DNA from: an uncultured Synechococcaceae cyanobacterium
Lineage (GTDB): Bacteria > Cyanobacteriota > Cyanobacteriia > PCC-6307 > Cyanobiaceae
Direction: 5' to 3'
DNA: 52,246 bases
NCBI GenBank assembly: GCA_902570945.1
Contig: CACGAJ010000007.1
Location: 1 to 52,246 of the forward strand
The translations under genes were made by a program, and so were the position numbers. The notes under the pieces are model-generated. The model did not search any database, had not been told where the DNA came from, and saw only the letters and a program-made list of their open reading frames with translations. Shown piece by piece: positions 32,805-43,481 of the stretch (the first letter of the stretch is position 1; every line of letters begins with the position of its first letter).

Positions 32805-33720
32805 TTTCTAATAATTTTTCAATAACTTCCTCTGAAACATTCTTATTGGATAAATTTTCTATTTCTCTTAAACCTGTTGGACTGGTTACATTAATCTCGC
32901 TAAGCATTCCATTTATTACATCAATACCTACAAAAAATAAACCCTCATCTTTGAAATGTTGAGATAATTCTGAGCAGATACTTTTTTCTTTTTCTGTTAA
33001 TAATGTTGGTTCAGCCTTTCCTCCCATCGCTAAATTACTCCTAAAATCTCCTCCTTGAGGAATCCTATTTATTGATCCAATTGCTTCACCGTTTACGATA
33101 ATTATTCTTTTATCACCCTCTATGACTTCAGGAATAAATTTTTGCATCATAACGGGTAATTCTTCTTGAGAAGTTATTAATTCAATGATTGATTTAATAC
33201 CTGGAGAATTTTTATTTATCCTTATAACACCTTGACCACCTTTTCCTCCAAGAGGTTTTATGACTACTTCATCATTTATATTTGCAAAATTAATAAGATC
33301 TTTTACCTTACTCGCAACTATTGTAGGTGCCATTAAGTGGCTGTATCTTAAAGCACCTAGCTTTTCATTCCATGCTCTTAACGATGAGGGTTTGTTGATT
33401 ACTTTTACTCCTTTTCTTTCGGCAACTTCTAAAAGATGGGTTGCATATAAATAAGCCTCATTTACAGGAGGATCTTTTCTCATCCAAATGCAATTAAATT
33501 CGGCGAGAGGTATGCAATTATTATCTTTGAAAGAAATCCAAGGATTTACTTCAACTTTTACGGAAGATGCCCATACTTCATCACCTCTAGCTTCAAGGTC
33601 TTGAGGAGTACAACTCCAGATTTCAATATTTTTTTTTGATGATGCTTGCATTAAAGCAGCAGTTGAATCTTTTAAGGGATTTATATTTTTTATTGGATCT
33701 ATCACGAATAGAAATTTCAT
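32797..33720 (-). CDS. gshB: Glutathione synthetase
   Basis: 307 aa; [44 protein letters not shown]. Confidence 0.96.
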   Translation of the reverse strand: MKFLFVIDPIKNINPLKDSTAALMQASSKKNIEIWSCTPQDLEARGDEVWASSVKVEVNPWISFKDNNCIPLAEFNCIWMRKDPPVNEAYLYATHLLEVAERKGVKVINKPSSLRAWNEKLGALRYSHLMAPTIVASKVKDLINFANINDEVVIKPLGGKGGQGVIRINKNSPGIKSIIELITSQEELPVMMQKFIPEVIEGDKRIIIVNGEAIGSINRIPQGGDFRSNLAMGGKAEPTLLTEKEKSICSELSQHFKDEGLFFVGIDVINGMLSEINVTSPTGLREIENLSNKNVSEEVIEKLLEII

Positions 33721-33725
33721 AAGAT

Positions 33726-33980
33726 CTAGTTTATTAATGCGTCTAATTTATTTTCATTTTCTAATGCGTAGAGATCATCGCAGCCTCCGATACCCTCATT
33801 ATCTATAAATATTTGTGGTAATGTTCTTCTACCATCAGCTCTTTCAATCATCAAATCTCTGGCATCTTCGTCGCCATCTATTTTATATTCTGTAAAATCT
33901 ATATTTTTTTTCTTGAGTAGTGATTTTGCTCGAATACAGAATGGGCAATATTGCCAAGTATAAATTTCAACTTTGGACAT
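33726..33980 (-). CDS. grxC: Glutaredoxin
   Basis: 84 aa; [31 protein letters not shown]. Confidence 0.95.
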   Translation of the reverse strand: MSKVEIYTWQYCPFCIRAKSLLKKKNIDFTEYKIDGDEDARDLMIERADGRRTLPQIFIDNEGIGGCDDLYALENENKLDALIN

Positions 33981-34056
33981 TTTTTTAAAATAATACTTAG
34001 TTTATACTATTAAACAAAAGTGCCTGTTAGATTATAAATAACGATAAAATTCTATT

Positions 34057-35179
34057 TTGATAGATATTACAGATTTCAAAAAAGATCTTTCGGAACTAAC
34101 AGAGCGCCTGGGTAATGCTCAGGATTGTCTTTGACGTTCCAAGATTAAAAGCGAAAAGGAGAGAGTTAGAGCAAATTTCTGCTCAGCCTGAATTTTGGGA
34201 GAATCAAGAAGAAGCGAAAAAACAAATGTTAATACTTGATGATGTTAAGGCTCAACTTGAATTATTGGATAAATGGAAAACTTTTATTTCTGATGCTAAT
34301 GCCTCTCTTGAGCTTTATTATTTAGAACCAGAAGAGGAAATGATTTTGGAATCCAAGCAGGGCTTAAAGAAATTAAGAGAAAATTTGGATAAATGGGAAT
34401 TTGAAAGATTGTTATGTGGTGAATACGATAAGGAAGGAGCAGTAGTTTCTATTAACGCAGGTGCTGGTGGAACAGATGCTCAGGATTGGGTAGAGATCTT
34501 ATTGAGAATGTATTCAAGATGGGCCGATAATAATCAAATGAGTTTAATTATCAATGAATTATCTCAAGGAGAAGAAGCAGGTATCAAAAGTGTAACTTTT
34601 GAAATTGATGGGAAATATGCATACGGATATTTACAACATGAAAAAGGAACTCATAGATTAGTAAGAATTTCTCCTTTCAATGCTAATGGTAAAAGACAAA
34701 CTAGCTTTGCTGGGGTGGAGGTCATGCCAAAATTAGATGAAAATATTTCACTTGATATACCTGAAAAAGATTTAGAAATTACAACAAGTAGATCCGGTGG
34801 GGCTGGAGGACAAAATGTTAATAAAGTAGAAACAGCGGTGAGAATTGTTCATTTGCCTTCAGGGATTTCAGTAAGATGTACACAAGAAAGATCTCAATTA
34901 CAAAATAAAGAAAAAGCTATGTTACTTCTTAAGTCTAAACTACTAGTGATTGCTAAAGAACAACGAGCTGCAGAAGTTGCTGATATTAAAGGTGATATTG
35001 TGGAAGCTGCATGGGGCAATCAAATAAGAAATTATGTTTTCCATCCTTATCAAATGGTAAAAGATCTCAGGACTATGCAAGAGACTAACGACTTAGATAG
35101 TGTTTTAGATGGTGGACTTGAACCATTTATTCATGAATTATTACGCATGAATATTTCTTCTAAAGAATCTATTGAATAA
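34057..35179 (+). CDS. prfB: Peptide chain release factor 2, expressed by +1 programmed frameshift
   Basis: 0-frame TTG 34057 ..[18 protein letters not shown] (34132-34134), then +1 frame [14 protein letters not shown]..; [16 protein letters not shown] motif. Confidence 0.92.
34121..34135 (+). promoter_or_regulatory. prfB frameshift element AGGATTGTCTTTGAC
   Basis: CTT TGA C slippery/stop site with a weak upstream SD-like AGGA. Confidence 0.88.
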
Positions 35180-35182
35180 CTA

Positions 35183-35365
35183 ATGAAAAATAAAAACGAA
35201 AATATAGAAAAAAAAGTTGCTCCTCCAAGCTTTATAAAGCTTGCTATGCGAAATATGGTAAGGAAGGGTTCAAAAAGTATTTCTCATTTTTCAATAACCT
35301 TTCTAGTTTTAATTGGGATATTAATACTTGTAGCCATAATAGGTAAGCCTAATATTCCTGTATAA
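35183..35365 (+). CDS. Small DUF3285-like single-TM protein
   Basis: 60 aa; PPSFIKLAMRNMVRKGSKSISHF plus one TM helix. Confidence 0.8.
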   Translation: MKNKNENIEKKVAPPSFIKLAMRNMVRKGSKSISHFSITFLVLIGILILVAIIGKPNIPV

Positions 35366-35371
35366 GAATGT

Positions 35372-35911
35372 ATGATAGAAAAAATTATTTCTGAAATAAA
35401 TTTAGATTTGGTTTTTAAATGTAATGAATTTTCTGAATTTTCAAATAAGTTAAAAGATTCTAAAAATAAGCTTATTTTTGAATCTAATTTTTGGGAGAAA
35501 GTTTTTTTATCTTGGATAAAAATAATATTAAAAAAAGACGATAATAAATTGCCAAATTTCATTTTTGAAAAAAAATCTTTTTCATTAGGCTTACAGATAA
35601 TATCTAATCAAGAAATTGCTTTTATGAACCAGAAGTGGATGAAAAAAAATGGACCAACTGATGTTCTATCTTTTCCAATCATTTCTGATGAATCTCTAAA
35701 TAATTTTGATCATATAGAGTTGGGAGATATATTTATATCATTAGAGATTGCACTTGAGCAATCTTATGAATATAAACATTCAGTCTATAAAGAAATGCTC
35801 TGGTTGGCTAGTCATGGATTTTTACATCTTTTGGGATGGGAACACAATAATGATCTTGATTTAGAAAATATGTTAAATTTTCAGGAATATTTAATTAAAA
35901 AATTAGATTAA
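35372..35911 (+). CDS. ybeY: Endoribonuclease YbeY
   Basis: 179 aa; [30 protein letters not shown]. Confidence 0.94.
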   Translation: MIEKIISEINLDLVFKCNEFSEFSNKLKDSKNKLIFESNFWEKVFLSWIKIILKKDDNKLPNFIFEKKSFSLGLQIISNQEIAFMNQKWMKKNGPTDVLSFPIISDESLNNFDHIELGDIFISLEIALEQSYEYKHSVYKEMLWLASHGFLHLLGWEHNNDLDLENMLNFQEYLIKKLD

Positions 35912-35917
35912 AAATAT

Positions 35918-36334
35918 ATGGAAAAAATAAACTCTCTAAAAAATAGAACAGAATCATATAAAACTTCTAGTAATGTATTAAAAAGTTTTAAGTATGCTTT
36001 TAGTGGAATTAATTACGTATTAAAAACTTCAAGAAATTTTAAAATTCAATTAATTTTTGCAGTTACAAGTTTAATGATTGGTTTTTTACTGCAAATTAGT
36101 CAAAGTAATTATGTAATTTTGATTGCCACAATTATGTCTGTTTTAATATTAGAAATATTAAATACATCTATTGAATCAATAGTTGATTTAGTAGTGAAAA
36201 AAGAATTTAGTAGTTTGGCTAAAATTTCAAAAGATACTTCTGCAGGAGCAGTTTTATTAGCTTCCATTAATTCTGTTATTATTGCTGTATATATTTTTGT
36301 TCCTAAAATTAAGTTTTTATTTGAATCTATATAA
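35918..36334 (+). CDS. dgkA: Diacylglycerol/undecaprenol kinase family
   Basis: 138 aa; small multi-TM DgkA with LEILNTSIESIVDLV, KDTSAGAVLLASI. Confidence 0.92.
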   Translation: MEKINSLKNRTESYKTSSNVLKSFKYAFSGINYVLKTSRNFKIQLIFAVTSLMIGFLLQISQSNYVILIATIMSVLILEILNTSIESIVDLVVKKEFSSLAKISKDTSAGAVLLASINSVIIAVYIFVPKIKFLFESI

Positions 36335-36336
36335 AT

Positions 36337-36933
36337 ATGTTTCTTGTTATTGATAATTACGATAGTTTTACGTATAACCTTGTTCAATATTTAGGAGAAC
36401 TTTCTGTTGAGCATGAAATAACTAGAGAATTAATAGTTAAAAGAAATGATGAAATTACTTTAGATGAAATTATCAAACTAAATCCTAGTGGCATCCTATT
36501 ATCTCCAGGTCCTGGTAATCCAGATCAATCTGGAATTTGTCTGCCAATACTAAAAAAATTATCTAAAAATATTCCGACATTAGGAGTTTGTTTAGGGCAT
36601 CAAGCTTTGGCCCAAGCTTTTGGAGGTAAGGTTATAGTTGGGAAAGAACTTATGCATGGTAAGACATCCAAAATATTCCATAATCAAAAAGGTTTGTTTG
36701 AAGATATCGAGAATCCATTTGTGGCGACTAGATATCATAGTCTTATAGTTGATTCAACTACATTACCATCTTGTTTCGATATAACTGCGACTTTAGAAGA
36801 CTCAACTATTATGGCTATTTCTCACAAAGAATATAAGCATTTACATGGAGTACAGTTTCATCCTGAAAGTGTATTGACACAATTTGGTCATAAATTAATT
36901 AGTAATTTTCTAAAAATGGCTGAACAAAAGTAA
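36337..36933 (+). CDS. trpG: Anthranilate/aminodeoxychorismate synthase glutamine amidotransferase
   Basis: 198 aa; IDNYDSFTYNLVQYL, LSPGPGNPDQSG, GVCLGHQALAQAFGG, GVQFHPES. Confidence 0.94.
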   Translation: MFLVIDNYDSFTYNLVQYLGELSVEHEITRELIVKRNDEITLDEIIKLNPSGILLSPGPGNPDQSGICLPILKKLSKNIPTLGVCLGHQALAQAFGGKVIVGKELMHGKTSKIFHNQKGLFEDIENPFVATRYHSLIVDSTTLPSCFDITATLEDSTIMAISHKEYKHLHGVQFHPESVLTQFGHKLISNFLKMAEQK

Positions 36934-36953
36934 AATATAAAAAAATTAATAAT

Positions 36954-37679
36954 ATGATTTCTCAAATTAAAAACATTTTCTTTTTAATATTATTTAGCTC
37001 TTTTTTACCTACCTCATTATTGGCAAGGAATTTAGTAATAAAAAGTCTGGGACATAGTAGTTTCTTAATTAATAGTGCTGAAAAATCGATTCTTATAAAT
37101 CCCTTTAAAGCAACAGGTTGTGCAAGCCATTTAAAAGAGCCAAAAGAAGTCAATGCAGATTTTATTTTGGCTAGTTCTAGGCTTCCAGATGAAGGCTATA
37201 ACCCTAATAATCAATTAATGTTTGTAGAGCCAGGAATCTATCAATTTGAGGATATTTTATTAAATGGAATTTCCGTCCCACATGACAGAGTAGATGGAAG
37301 AAGATTTGGGATGGCAACTGTCTGGAGTTGGGAGCAGAATGATCTTAAAATTGTTCATATGGGAGGTGCTGCTGGGGATATTGATATAAATAGTCAAATT
37401 ATTTTGTCTCGCCCAGATATCTTATTTATTTCAATTGGAGGAGGAATAAAATCTTACGATGGGGAAGAAGCCTCAAGAATAGTTAAGATCTTAAAACCAA
37501 ATGTAGTTATTCCTGTTCACTTTGTTCGCGACAAAAAAATTAACCAAGAATGTGATTTCTCAAATGCTGATTTGTTTATCGAAAATATGAAAGATTTTAA
37601 AGTAAAGTATGTTGGGAAAAATTATCAAATAAAACATAAAAGAATCGATCAAAATATAATTTATATTTTTGGTAATTAA
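36954..37679 (+). CDS. Secreted MBL-fold (UlaG-like) protein with degenerate metal motif
   Basis: 241 aa; signal-peptide-like N-terminus (FFLILFSSFLPTSLLA), LGHSSFLINSAEKSILINPF; canonical THxHxDH absent. Confidence 0.75.
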   Translation: MISQIKNIFFLILFSSFLPTSLLARNLVIKSLGHSSFLINSAEKSILINPFKATGCASHLKEPKEVNADFILASSRLPDEGYNPNNQLMFVEPGIYQFEDILLNGISVPHDRVDGRRFGMATVWSWEQNDLKIVHMGGAAGDIDINSQIILSRPDILFISIGGGIKSYDGEEASRIVKILKPNVVIPVHFVRDKKINQECDFSNADLFIENMKDFKVKYVGKNYQIKHKRIDQNIIYIFGN

Positions 37680-38785
37680 TTTATTATATCCAAGGCCTTG
37701 TAATTTTCCCAGAAAAAAATCATTTGTTCTTTAGTTCCAATACTAACCCTTATTGACTTACCAATATCTTTTTTGTTTTCCATACTTCTTATAAGAATAC
37801 CTTTTTCTCTCATCTGTTGTATTAAAATTTTAGGATCTTTTTTGGGCCAAATTAAGAAATAATTACCACCACTAAAATGAGTTCTGATTTTTGTTGATTT
37901 AAATTTATTTAAAATCCATTCCCTTGCTTTTTTTACTTCTAAAACATAATTATCAATATATGATTTGTCTTTTAGTGCTGCCAATGCTGCCGTTATAGCA
38001 AAGCTATTTACATCATATGGTCCTGTAACTTTATTAATGTAATTAATTAAATTTTTATTGCCAAAAATAAAACCTATTCTTAAACCAGCTAAACCAGCTG
38101 TTTTTGATAGAGATTGGATTAATAGTATATTGTTATTCTTTTCAAAATCTATCGATTCAAGAAGACTATCTCCATTAAATTTTTCATATAGTTCATCAAC
38201 AATTATCAATGAATCGTTTTTGATATTTGCTAAGTTAATTATCTCTTGAGCACTTAAAACTGTTCCTGTCGGATTGTTTGGATTACAAATAAATATTAAC
38301 TTTGGATTATACTTTATAATTTTTTCACTAAATTCTTCGATGGGAAATAGAAAATTTTCTCCAATGTAAGAACAAGTTATTTTCTTCATTCCTCTCATTT
38401 CTGAACAAGGAGAATAGTAACCAAAAGTTGGATTCGTGGTTAGAAATATTTGATCTTTTTCTCCAAAGCAATTGAAGATTGCATTTATTGCTGCGTCTGC
38501 ACCATTGAAAATTCCTATTTCATCATTATTAAATTTTCTTGAATCAAGATATTTATCACATAAAAATTTTTTTAATAAATTATATTCTGGATAAATTGAA
38601 ATCTCATTTAATTTTATCGCTTGTAATGCCTCGAAAACTTTAGGACTTGGACCTAAAGTATTTTCATTAAAGTCTAAGCGGAGTAAATTTCTTCTATTTT
38701 CTAAAGGTGCAGAGTAAGACTGCATATTTATTATTTCTTCTCTTGGTCTTGGGAAAAGATTATTTAATTGATCAAAATCATTCAT
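37676..38785 (-). CDS. hisC: Histidinol-phosphate aminotransferase-like class I/II aminotransferase
   Basis: 369 aa; LDFNENTLGPSPKV, CNPNNPTGTVLS, QSLSKTAGLAGLRIGF. Confidence 0.82.
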   Translation of the reverse strand: MNDFDQLNNLFPRPREEIINMQSYSAPLENRRNLLRLDFNENTLGPSPKVFEALQAIKLNEISIYPEYNLLKKFLCDKYLDSRKFNNDEIGIFNGADAAINAIFNCFGEKDQIFLTTNPTFGYYSPCSEMRGMKKITCSYIGENFLFPIEEFSEKIIKYNPKLIFICNPNNPTGTVLSAQEIINLANIKNDSLIIVDELYEKFNGDSLLESIDFEKNNNILLIQSLSKTAGLAGLRIGFIFGNKNLINYINKVTGPYDVNSFAITAALAALKDKSYIDNYVLEVKKAREWILNKFKSTKIRTHFSGGNYFLIWPKKDPKILIQQMREKGILIRSMENKKDIGKSIRVSIGTKEQMIFFWENYKALDIIN

Positions 38786-40599
38786 TACATTCTTTCTAAA
38801 GTTTCAATTCCTAGAAGCTCTAAGCTTAATTTTAGTGTTTTTGCAGTTAGATCACATAAATTCAGTCTAGAAATTTTTATATATTTTTCTTCTTTAAGTA
38901 TTGGAACTTGATCATAGAATCTATTAAAAGTCTGACATAGCTGAAACAGATAATTGCATAATCTATTTGGCATTAAGTCTTTTTCAATTGATATTATGAC
39001 TTCATCGAACTTAAGTAATTTTCTGATAAGTTCCCACTCAGATTTATGTTCATAATTTGTATATTGAAAATCTTGAGAGTCATAAACAAAATCATTTTTT
39101 CTTTTAATTCCTGCAATTCTTACAAATGTATATAACAAATAAGGAGCCGTATTACCATTTAGGGAAAGCATTTTATCAAAACTAAATTGATAATTTGTAA
39201 TCCTATTTTGGCTTAAATCTGCATACTTAACAGCTCCCAATCCAATTATTCTTGAAGTATTTGCAATAAAATCTTCTGTCTCATAACGATTTTCATCTTC
39301 TAATCTTTTCAATAAATCTTCTTTTGCTCTTCTAACTGCTTCTTTTAATAAATCTTTTAGACGTATTGTTTCACCTTCCCTTGTCTTTAGTTTTTTGCCA
39401 TCAATTCCTTGAACTAAACCAAAAGGAACATGGTCTACTTGGCAATTGTCTGGAATCCATTTTGCTTTTTTTGCAACTTGAAAAACTCCAGCAAAATGAT
39501 TTGCTTGTCCATGATCAGTTACATAAATAATTCTCGAAGCATCATCCCCATTAGGAGGTTTATTGAATCTATATCTTATAGCAGCTAGATCTGTTGTGGC
39601 ATAGTTAAAACCGCCATCTTTTTTTTGAATAATTAGTGGTAAAGGTTTGCCTTCTTTATTAGTCATCCCATCTAAAAATACACATTTTGCTCCTTGATCT
39701 TCTACTAATATTTTTTTTAAATTCAAATCCTCAATAACTGATTTTAAGAAGGGATTATAAAAAGATTCACCTCTTTCTTCTATTTTTATTTTTAAATTTT
39801 TATAGATTTCATCAAATTCTTTTCTAGATTGATCACATAATAATTCCCAAGCTTTAATCGATTTAATATCTCCACTTTGTAACTTAACTACTTCCTCTCT
39901 AGATCTTTTTTGGAATTCATATTCATTATCAAATCTTTTTTTTGATTCTTTATAAAATTCTACTAAATCACTTATTTTAATTTTGCCTATCTCCTCTAAA
40001 TCATTTGAATATAAATCTTTGAGCTGAGTAATGAGCATTCCAAATTGCGTTCCCCAATCGCCAACATGATTTAGTCTTAATACTTTATAACCTCTTAACT
40101 CGAAAATTCTGGATATTGAATCTCCTATTATTGTTGATCTTAAATGCCCTACATGCATTTCTTTAGCAATATTAGGACTAGAAAAATCTACAATGACTTT
40201 ATTTGATAAGCCAGTATTTAAATCTTTTTTAATTTGAGGTACTCCACCCCTTTGGCATTGAATATTTGATTTAATTTCATTTATTAGAACTTCATCTTTT
40301 AATTTTATATTTATAAATCCAGGTCCAGCTATTTCTAGACTCTTACATAATTTTGCTATGCTTTTATTTTTATTTAAAAGGTTTATAAAATCATTAGAAA
40401 TATCTCTTGGGTTCTTTTTATATACTTTAGATAAACTTAAACAAACATTACATTGATAATCACCAAATTCCTCTTTTGATGTTTGTGTAATTAAATTTTT
40501 TCTAAGAATTTCGAATTCTCTTTCTTTATCATTTTTTTTAAGACTATCTAAAAGAGTTTGTTCGAAGTTATTTGTTAATTCTTTAAAAATGATTAGCAT
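38785..40599 (-). CDS. argS: Arginyl-tRNA synthetase
   Basis: 604 aa; [38 protein letters not shown]. Confidence 0.98.
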   Translation of the reverse strand: MLIIFKELTNNFEQTLLDSLKKNDKEREFEILRKNLITQTSKEEFGDYQCNVCLSLSKVYKKNPRDISNDFINLLNKNKSIAKLCKSLEIAGPGFINIKLKDEVLINEIKSNIQCQRGGVPQIKKDLNTGLSNKVIVDFSSPNIAKEMHVGHLRSTIIGDSISRIFELRGYKVLRLNHVGDWGTQFGMLITQLKDLYSNDLEEIGKIKISDLVEFYKESKKRFDNEYEFQKRSREEVVKLQSGDIKSIKAWELLCDQSRKEFDEIYKNLKIKIEERGESFYNPFLKSVIEDLNLKKILVEDQGAKCVFLDGMTNKEGKPLPLIIQKKDGGFNYATTDLAAIRYRFNKPPNGDDASRIIYVTDHGQANHFAGVFQVAKKAKWIPDNCQVDHVPFGLVQGIDGKKLKTREGETIRLKDLLKEAVRRAKEDLLKRLEDENRYETEDFIANTSRIIGLGAVKYADLSQNRITNYQFSFDKMLSLNGNTAPYLLYTFVRIAGIKRKNDFVYDSQDFQYTNYEHKSEWELIRKLLKFDEVIISIEKDLMPNRLCNYLFQLCQTFNRFYDQVPILKEEKYIKISRLNLCDLTAKTLKLSLELLGIETLERM

Positions 40600-40626
40600 T
40601 ATTTATTTAATTATTTATCTATATCA

Positions 40627-41505
40627 TTAATTAATATAACGCATACTTAAATCAATCCAATCACTTTTGGTAATAGAGGAACTTGTTGAAATCAAATCAA
40701 TACCTTTTATTAGATATTTACTAATTTCTTCAGGTTTTATTCCAGAGACTTCTATTATCAAATTTTTATTGACTTCTTTTTTTAAGCTATTCATTGATAA
40801 ATCTCTTAATTCTTGAACGCTTTTTTTGATTGTTTCAGGACTAAGTTCATCTAATAAGACACTATCGGCTCCAGCTAATACTGCTTCTTTTGCCTGTTCG
40901 ATATTCTCAGCTTCAACTATGATATGAGTTGTAAAAGGCGAATTAAGGCGAATTTTTTGTACTGCATTCTTAAGATTATCTGTCCATGCAATATGATTTT
41001 CTTTGATCATAGCAGCATCGTATAATCCCATTCTATGATTCACCCCACCTCCGCATTTGAATGCATATTTTTCAAATATTCTTAAGCCAGGAGTCGTTTT
41101 CCTAGTATCTGCTAATTTTATATTTGTGCCTTCTAATTTATCTATAAGATTATTTGTATATGTTGATATTCCAGATAAATGCATTGCTATATTTAAGCTT
41201 ATCCTTTCACTAGCTAGTAAACTTTTTGAAGGTCCATATATTTCTAAGAGTTTTTGATCTTTAACAAATTTATCTCCATCAGAGATATTAAATTTTGGAC
41301 TGATTTTTAAATCAATTTTTCTAAAAATTTCTTTTATAATTTTAACCCCACAGAATATACCCTCTTCTTTTGCAATCCAATATGCGTTACCATTCTCTTC
41401 TGTAATAGAGGGACTTGTAAGATCTCCCCTACCTATATCTTCATCGATCCAATTATCAATGATTTTACTTATTGTTGGAGTATTTAAATCCACTAAACTA
41501 AACAA
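40627..41505 (-). CDS. nadC: Nicotinate-nucleotide pyrophosphorylase
   Basis: 292 aa; DEDIGRGDLTS, DTRKTTPGLRIFEKYAFKCGGGVNHRMGLYDAAMIKENH. Confidence 0.97.
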   Translation of the reverse strand: MFSLVDLNTPTISKIIDNWIDEDIGRGDLTSPSITEENGNAYWIAKEEGIFCGVKIIKEIFRKIDLKISPKFNISDGDKFVKDQKLLEIYGPSKSLLASERISLNIAMHLSGISTYTNNLIDKLEGTNIKLADTRKTTPGLRIFEKYAFKCGGGVNHRMGLYDAAMIKENHIAWTDNLKNAVQKIRLNSPFTTHIIVEAENIEQAKEAVLAGADSVLLDELSPETIKKSVQELRDLSMNSLKKEVNKNLIIEVSGIKPEEISKYLIKGIDLISTSSSITKSDWIDLSMRYIN

Positions 41506-41575
41506 TAATTAATTAATAAAGATTCAACTGAAGTTAGAGAATTAACTATATATCACTATCTAATTTAACTCAAAT

Positions 41576-42958
41576 TTATTTACCAATACAAAACTTAGAA
41601 AAAATATTATCTAGAAGTTCCTCTGTTAATTCTTGACCAGTTATTTTAGATAAGTTTTGAATTCCATCTCTCAGTTCAATTGATAACAGATCAAATGGCA
41701 ATTTATTTTCAATTATTTCATCAGTATCATTTAAATTAGATAGGCAAGCAGACAAATTTGATAGATGTCTTTCGTTTAAAAATATATTGATATTTTCTAC
41801 TTGTTTTAATCCGCATTTTTTTATGATTGTGTCTATTAATAATCTTTCACCATCATTATTCTTAATACTCATAAGAATTGTGTTTTTTAACTCATTTGAA
41901 TCAATATTTTTGCAATCAATTAAATCTTTTTTATTGCCCAAAATAGTAATTAATTTTTCTTTGGGAATTTCTTGTATTATTTTTTTGTCTTCTTCATTAA
42001 ATCCTTCTTCAAGACTATAAATATAAATTATAAAATCTGACTCTTTTATTTTCCCAAAACTTTTTTTAATTCCAATACTTTCAATTTGTTCATGAGTTTC
42101 TCTTATGCCAGCAGTATCAATTATTTTCATTGGAATATCATTAATAGTTAAATTAACTTCAATAACATCTCTAGTTGTTCCAGGAATATTAGTTACGATT
42201 GCTTTCTCTTTTTTTGCAAGCAAATTTAATAAAGAGCTTTTACCAACATTTGTTTTACCTATAAGCGCAATGGATATTCCATTGTGAATATGTGAATTTC
42301 TTTTTGCATTTTCTATTAGTAATTCTATTTTTTCTTTTACTTTTTTAATATTTTTTAGATATTTGGTGTAATCAAAATCTGTGAAGTCCTCTTCAAAATC
42401 AACTCTCGCTTCTATTTCGCAAAGTTGATTTATAAGGTCATTTTTAATATCGTTAATTGTTTTCTTTATTTCTCCTTGAATCCCACTAAAAGCTAACTCT
42501 GCTGATCTTGTATTGCTTGCATTAATTAATTGATTAATCGACTCGGCTTGAGTAAGGTCTATTTTTCCATTAAGAAAAGCTCTTTGACTAAACTCTCCTG
42601 GGTTTGCAAGTCTAACTCTAGAATTACTAGATAATAATCTCTTTAGAACTTTATTTACTATGATGATTCCTCCATGGCAATGAAGTTCAACAACATCCTC
42701 TCCTGTGAAGCTATTTGGCGATTTCATTACTAAAATTAAAACCTCATCTATAAATTTATTTTGTTTATTTTCCTGAATAAAACCATGAAAAACTCTATGT
42801 GATTCCCATGCATATTTAGATTTAGTTTCAACAATCTTTTTGCAAGAAATTATTGATTCTTTCCCTGATACTCTTATTATCGCAACTCCTCCTTTCCCTA
42901 TACTTATAGCTGAAGCAATTGCGGCTATTGTATCTTCTGTAGTAACTATCGAATCCAT
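41576..42958 (-). CDS. mnmE: tRNA modification GTPase
   Basis: 460 aa; [30 protein letters not shown]-terminal CIGK. Confidence 0.97.
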   Translation of the reverse strand: MDSIVTTEDTIAAIASAISIGKGGVAIIRVSGKESIISCKKIVETKSKYAWESHRVFHGFIQENKQNKFIDEVLILVMKSPNSFTGEDVVELHCHGGIIIVNKVLKRLLSSNSRVRLANPGEFSQRAFLNGKIDLTQAESINQLINASNTRSAELAFSGIQGEIKKTINDIKNDLINQLCEIEARVDFEEDFTDFDYTKYLKNIKKVKEKIELLIENAKRNSHIHNGISIALIGKTNVGKSSLLNLLAKKEKAIVTNIPGTTRDVIEVNLTINDIPMKIIDTAGIRETHEQIESIGIKKSFGKIKESDFIIYIYSLEEGFNEEDKKIIQEIPKEKLITILGNKKDLIDCKNIDSNELKNTILMSIKNNDGERLLIDTIIKKCGLKQVENINIFLNERHLSNLSACLSNLNDTDEIIENKLPFDLLSIELRDGIQNLSKITGQELTEELLDNIFSKFCIGK

Positions 42959-43019
42959 CTCTCGCTTTGTTATGGATAATTAAGTAAGATTATCAAGAAT
43001 TTTGAAATTTTCTTTCTGA

Positions 43020-43463
43020 ATGAGATTTAAAAGAGATATTACCTATAAGAAAATTCTATCATTATTTAGGAATCAGAATGGAAGTCCTTTCTTTAATGCT
43101 AAAGGTTTAGCTATAGGGGTATTTAGTGGCTGCTTTCCTTTTTTTGGGTTTCAGACTTTAATAGGGGTATTTTTTGCGAAAATAGCCAAGGGAAATATTG
43201 TTCTTGCTGCAATTGGTACCTGGATAAGCAACCCTTTTACTTATATTCCACTTTATTATTTTAACTATAAAGTTGGTTCGATTTTTTTTAATAATTCTTC
43301 TACTAAAATTCTTGAAAAGAGTTTAGTTATTGATGACTTATGGGAACAAGGTAGAATTTTTTCCCTAAAATTACTCTTAGGTTCATCTTGTGTAGGTATT
43401 TTACTAGCTTTGATTTGCGGCAGTATTGTTTTCTTTATCTACAAGATAAAAAATAAAAAATAG
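43020..43463 (+). CDS. DUF2062 membrane protein
   Basis: 147 aa; GVFSGCFPFFGFQTLIGVFFAKIAKGNIVLAAIGTWISNPFT. Confidence 0.88.
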   Translation: MRFKRDITYKKILSLFRNQNGSPFFNAKGLAIGVFSGCFPFFGFQTLIGVFFAKIAKGNIVLAAIGTWISNPFTYIPLYYFNYKVGSIFFNNSSTKILEKSLVIDDLWEQGRIFSLKLLLGSSCVGILLALICGSIVFFIYKIKNKK

Positions 43464-43481
43464 ATTGATCTGATTTAAAAA

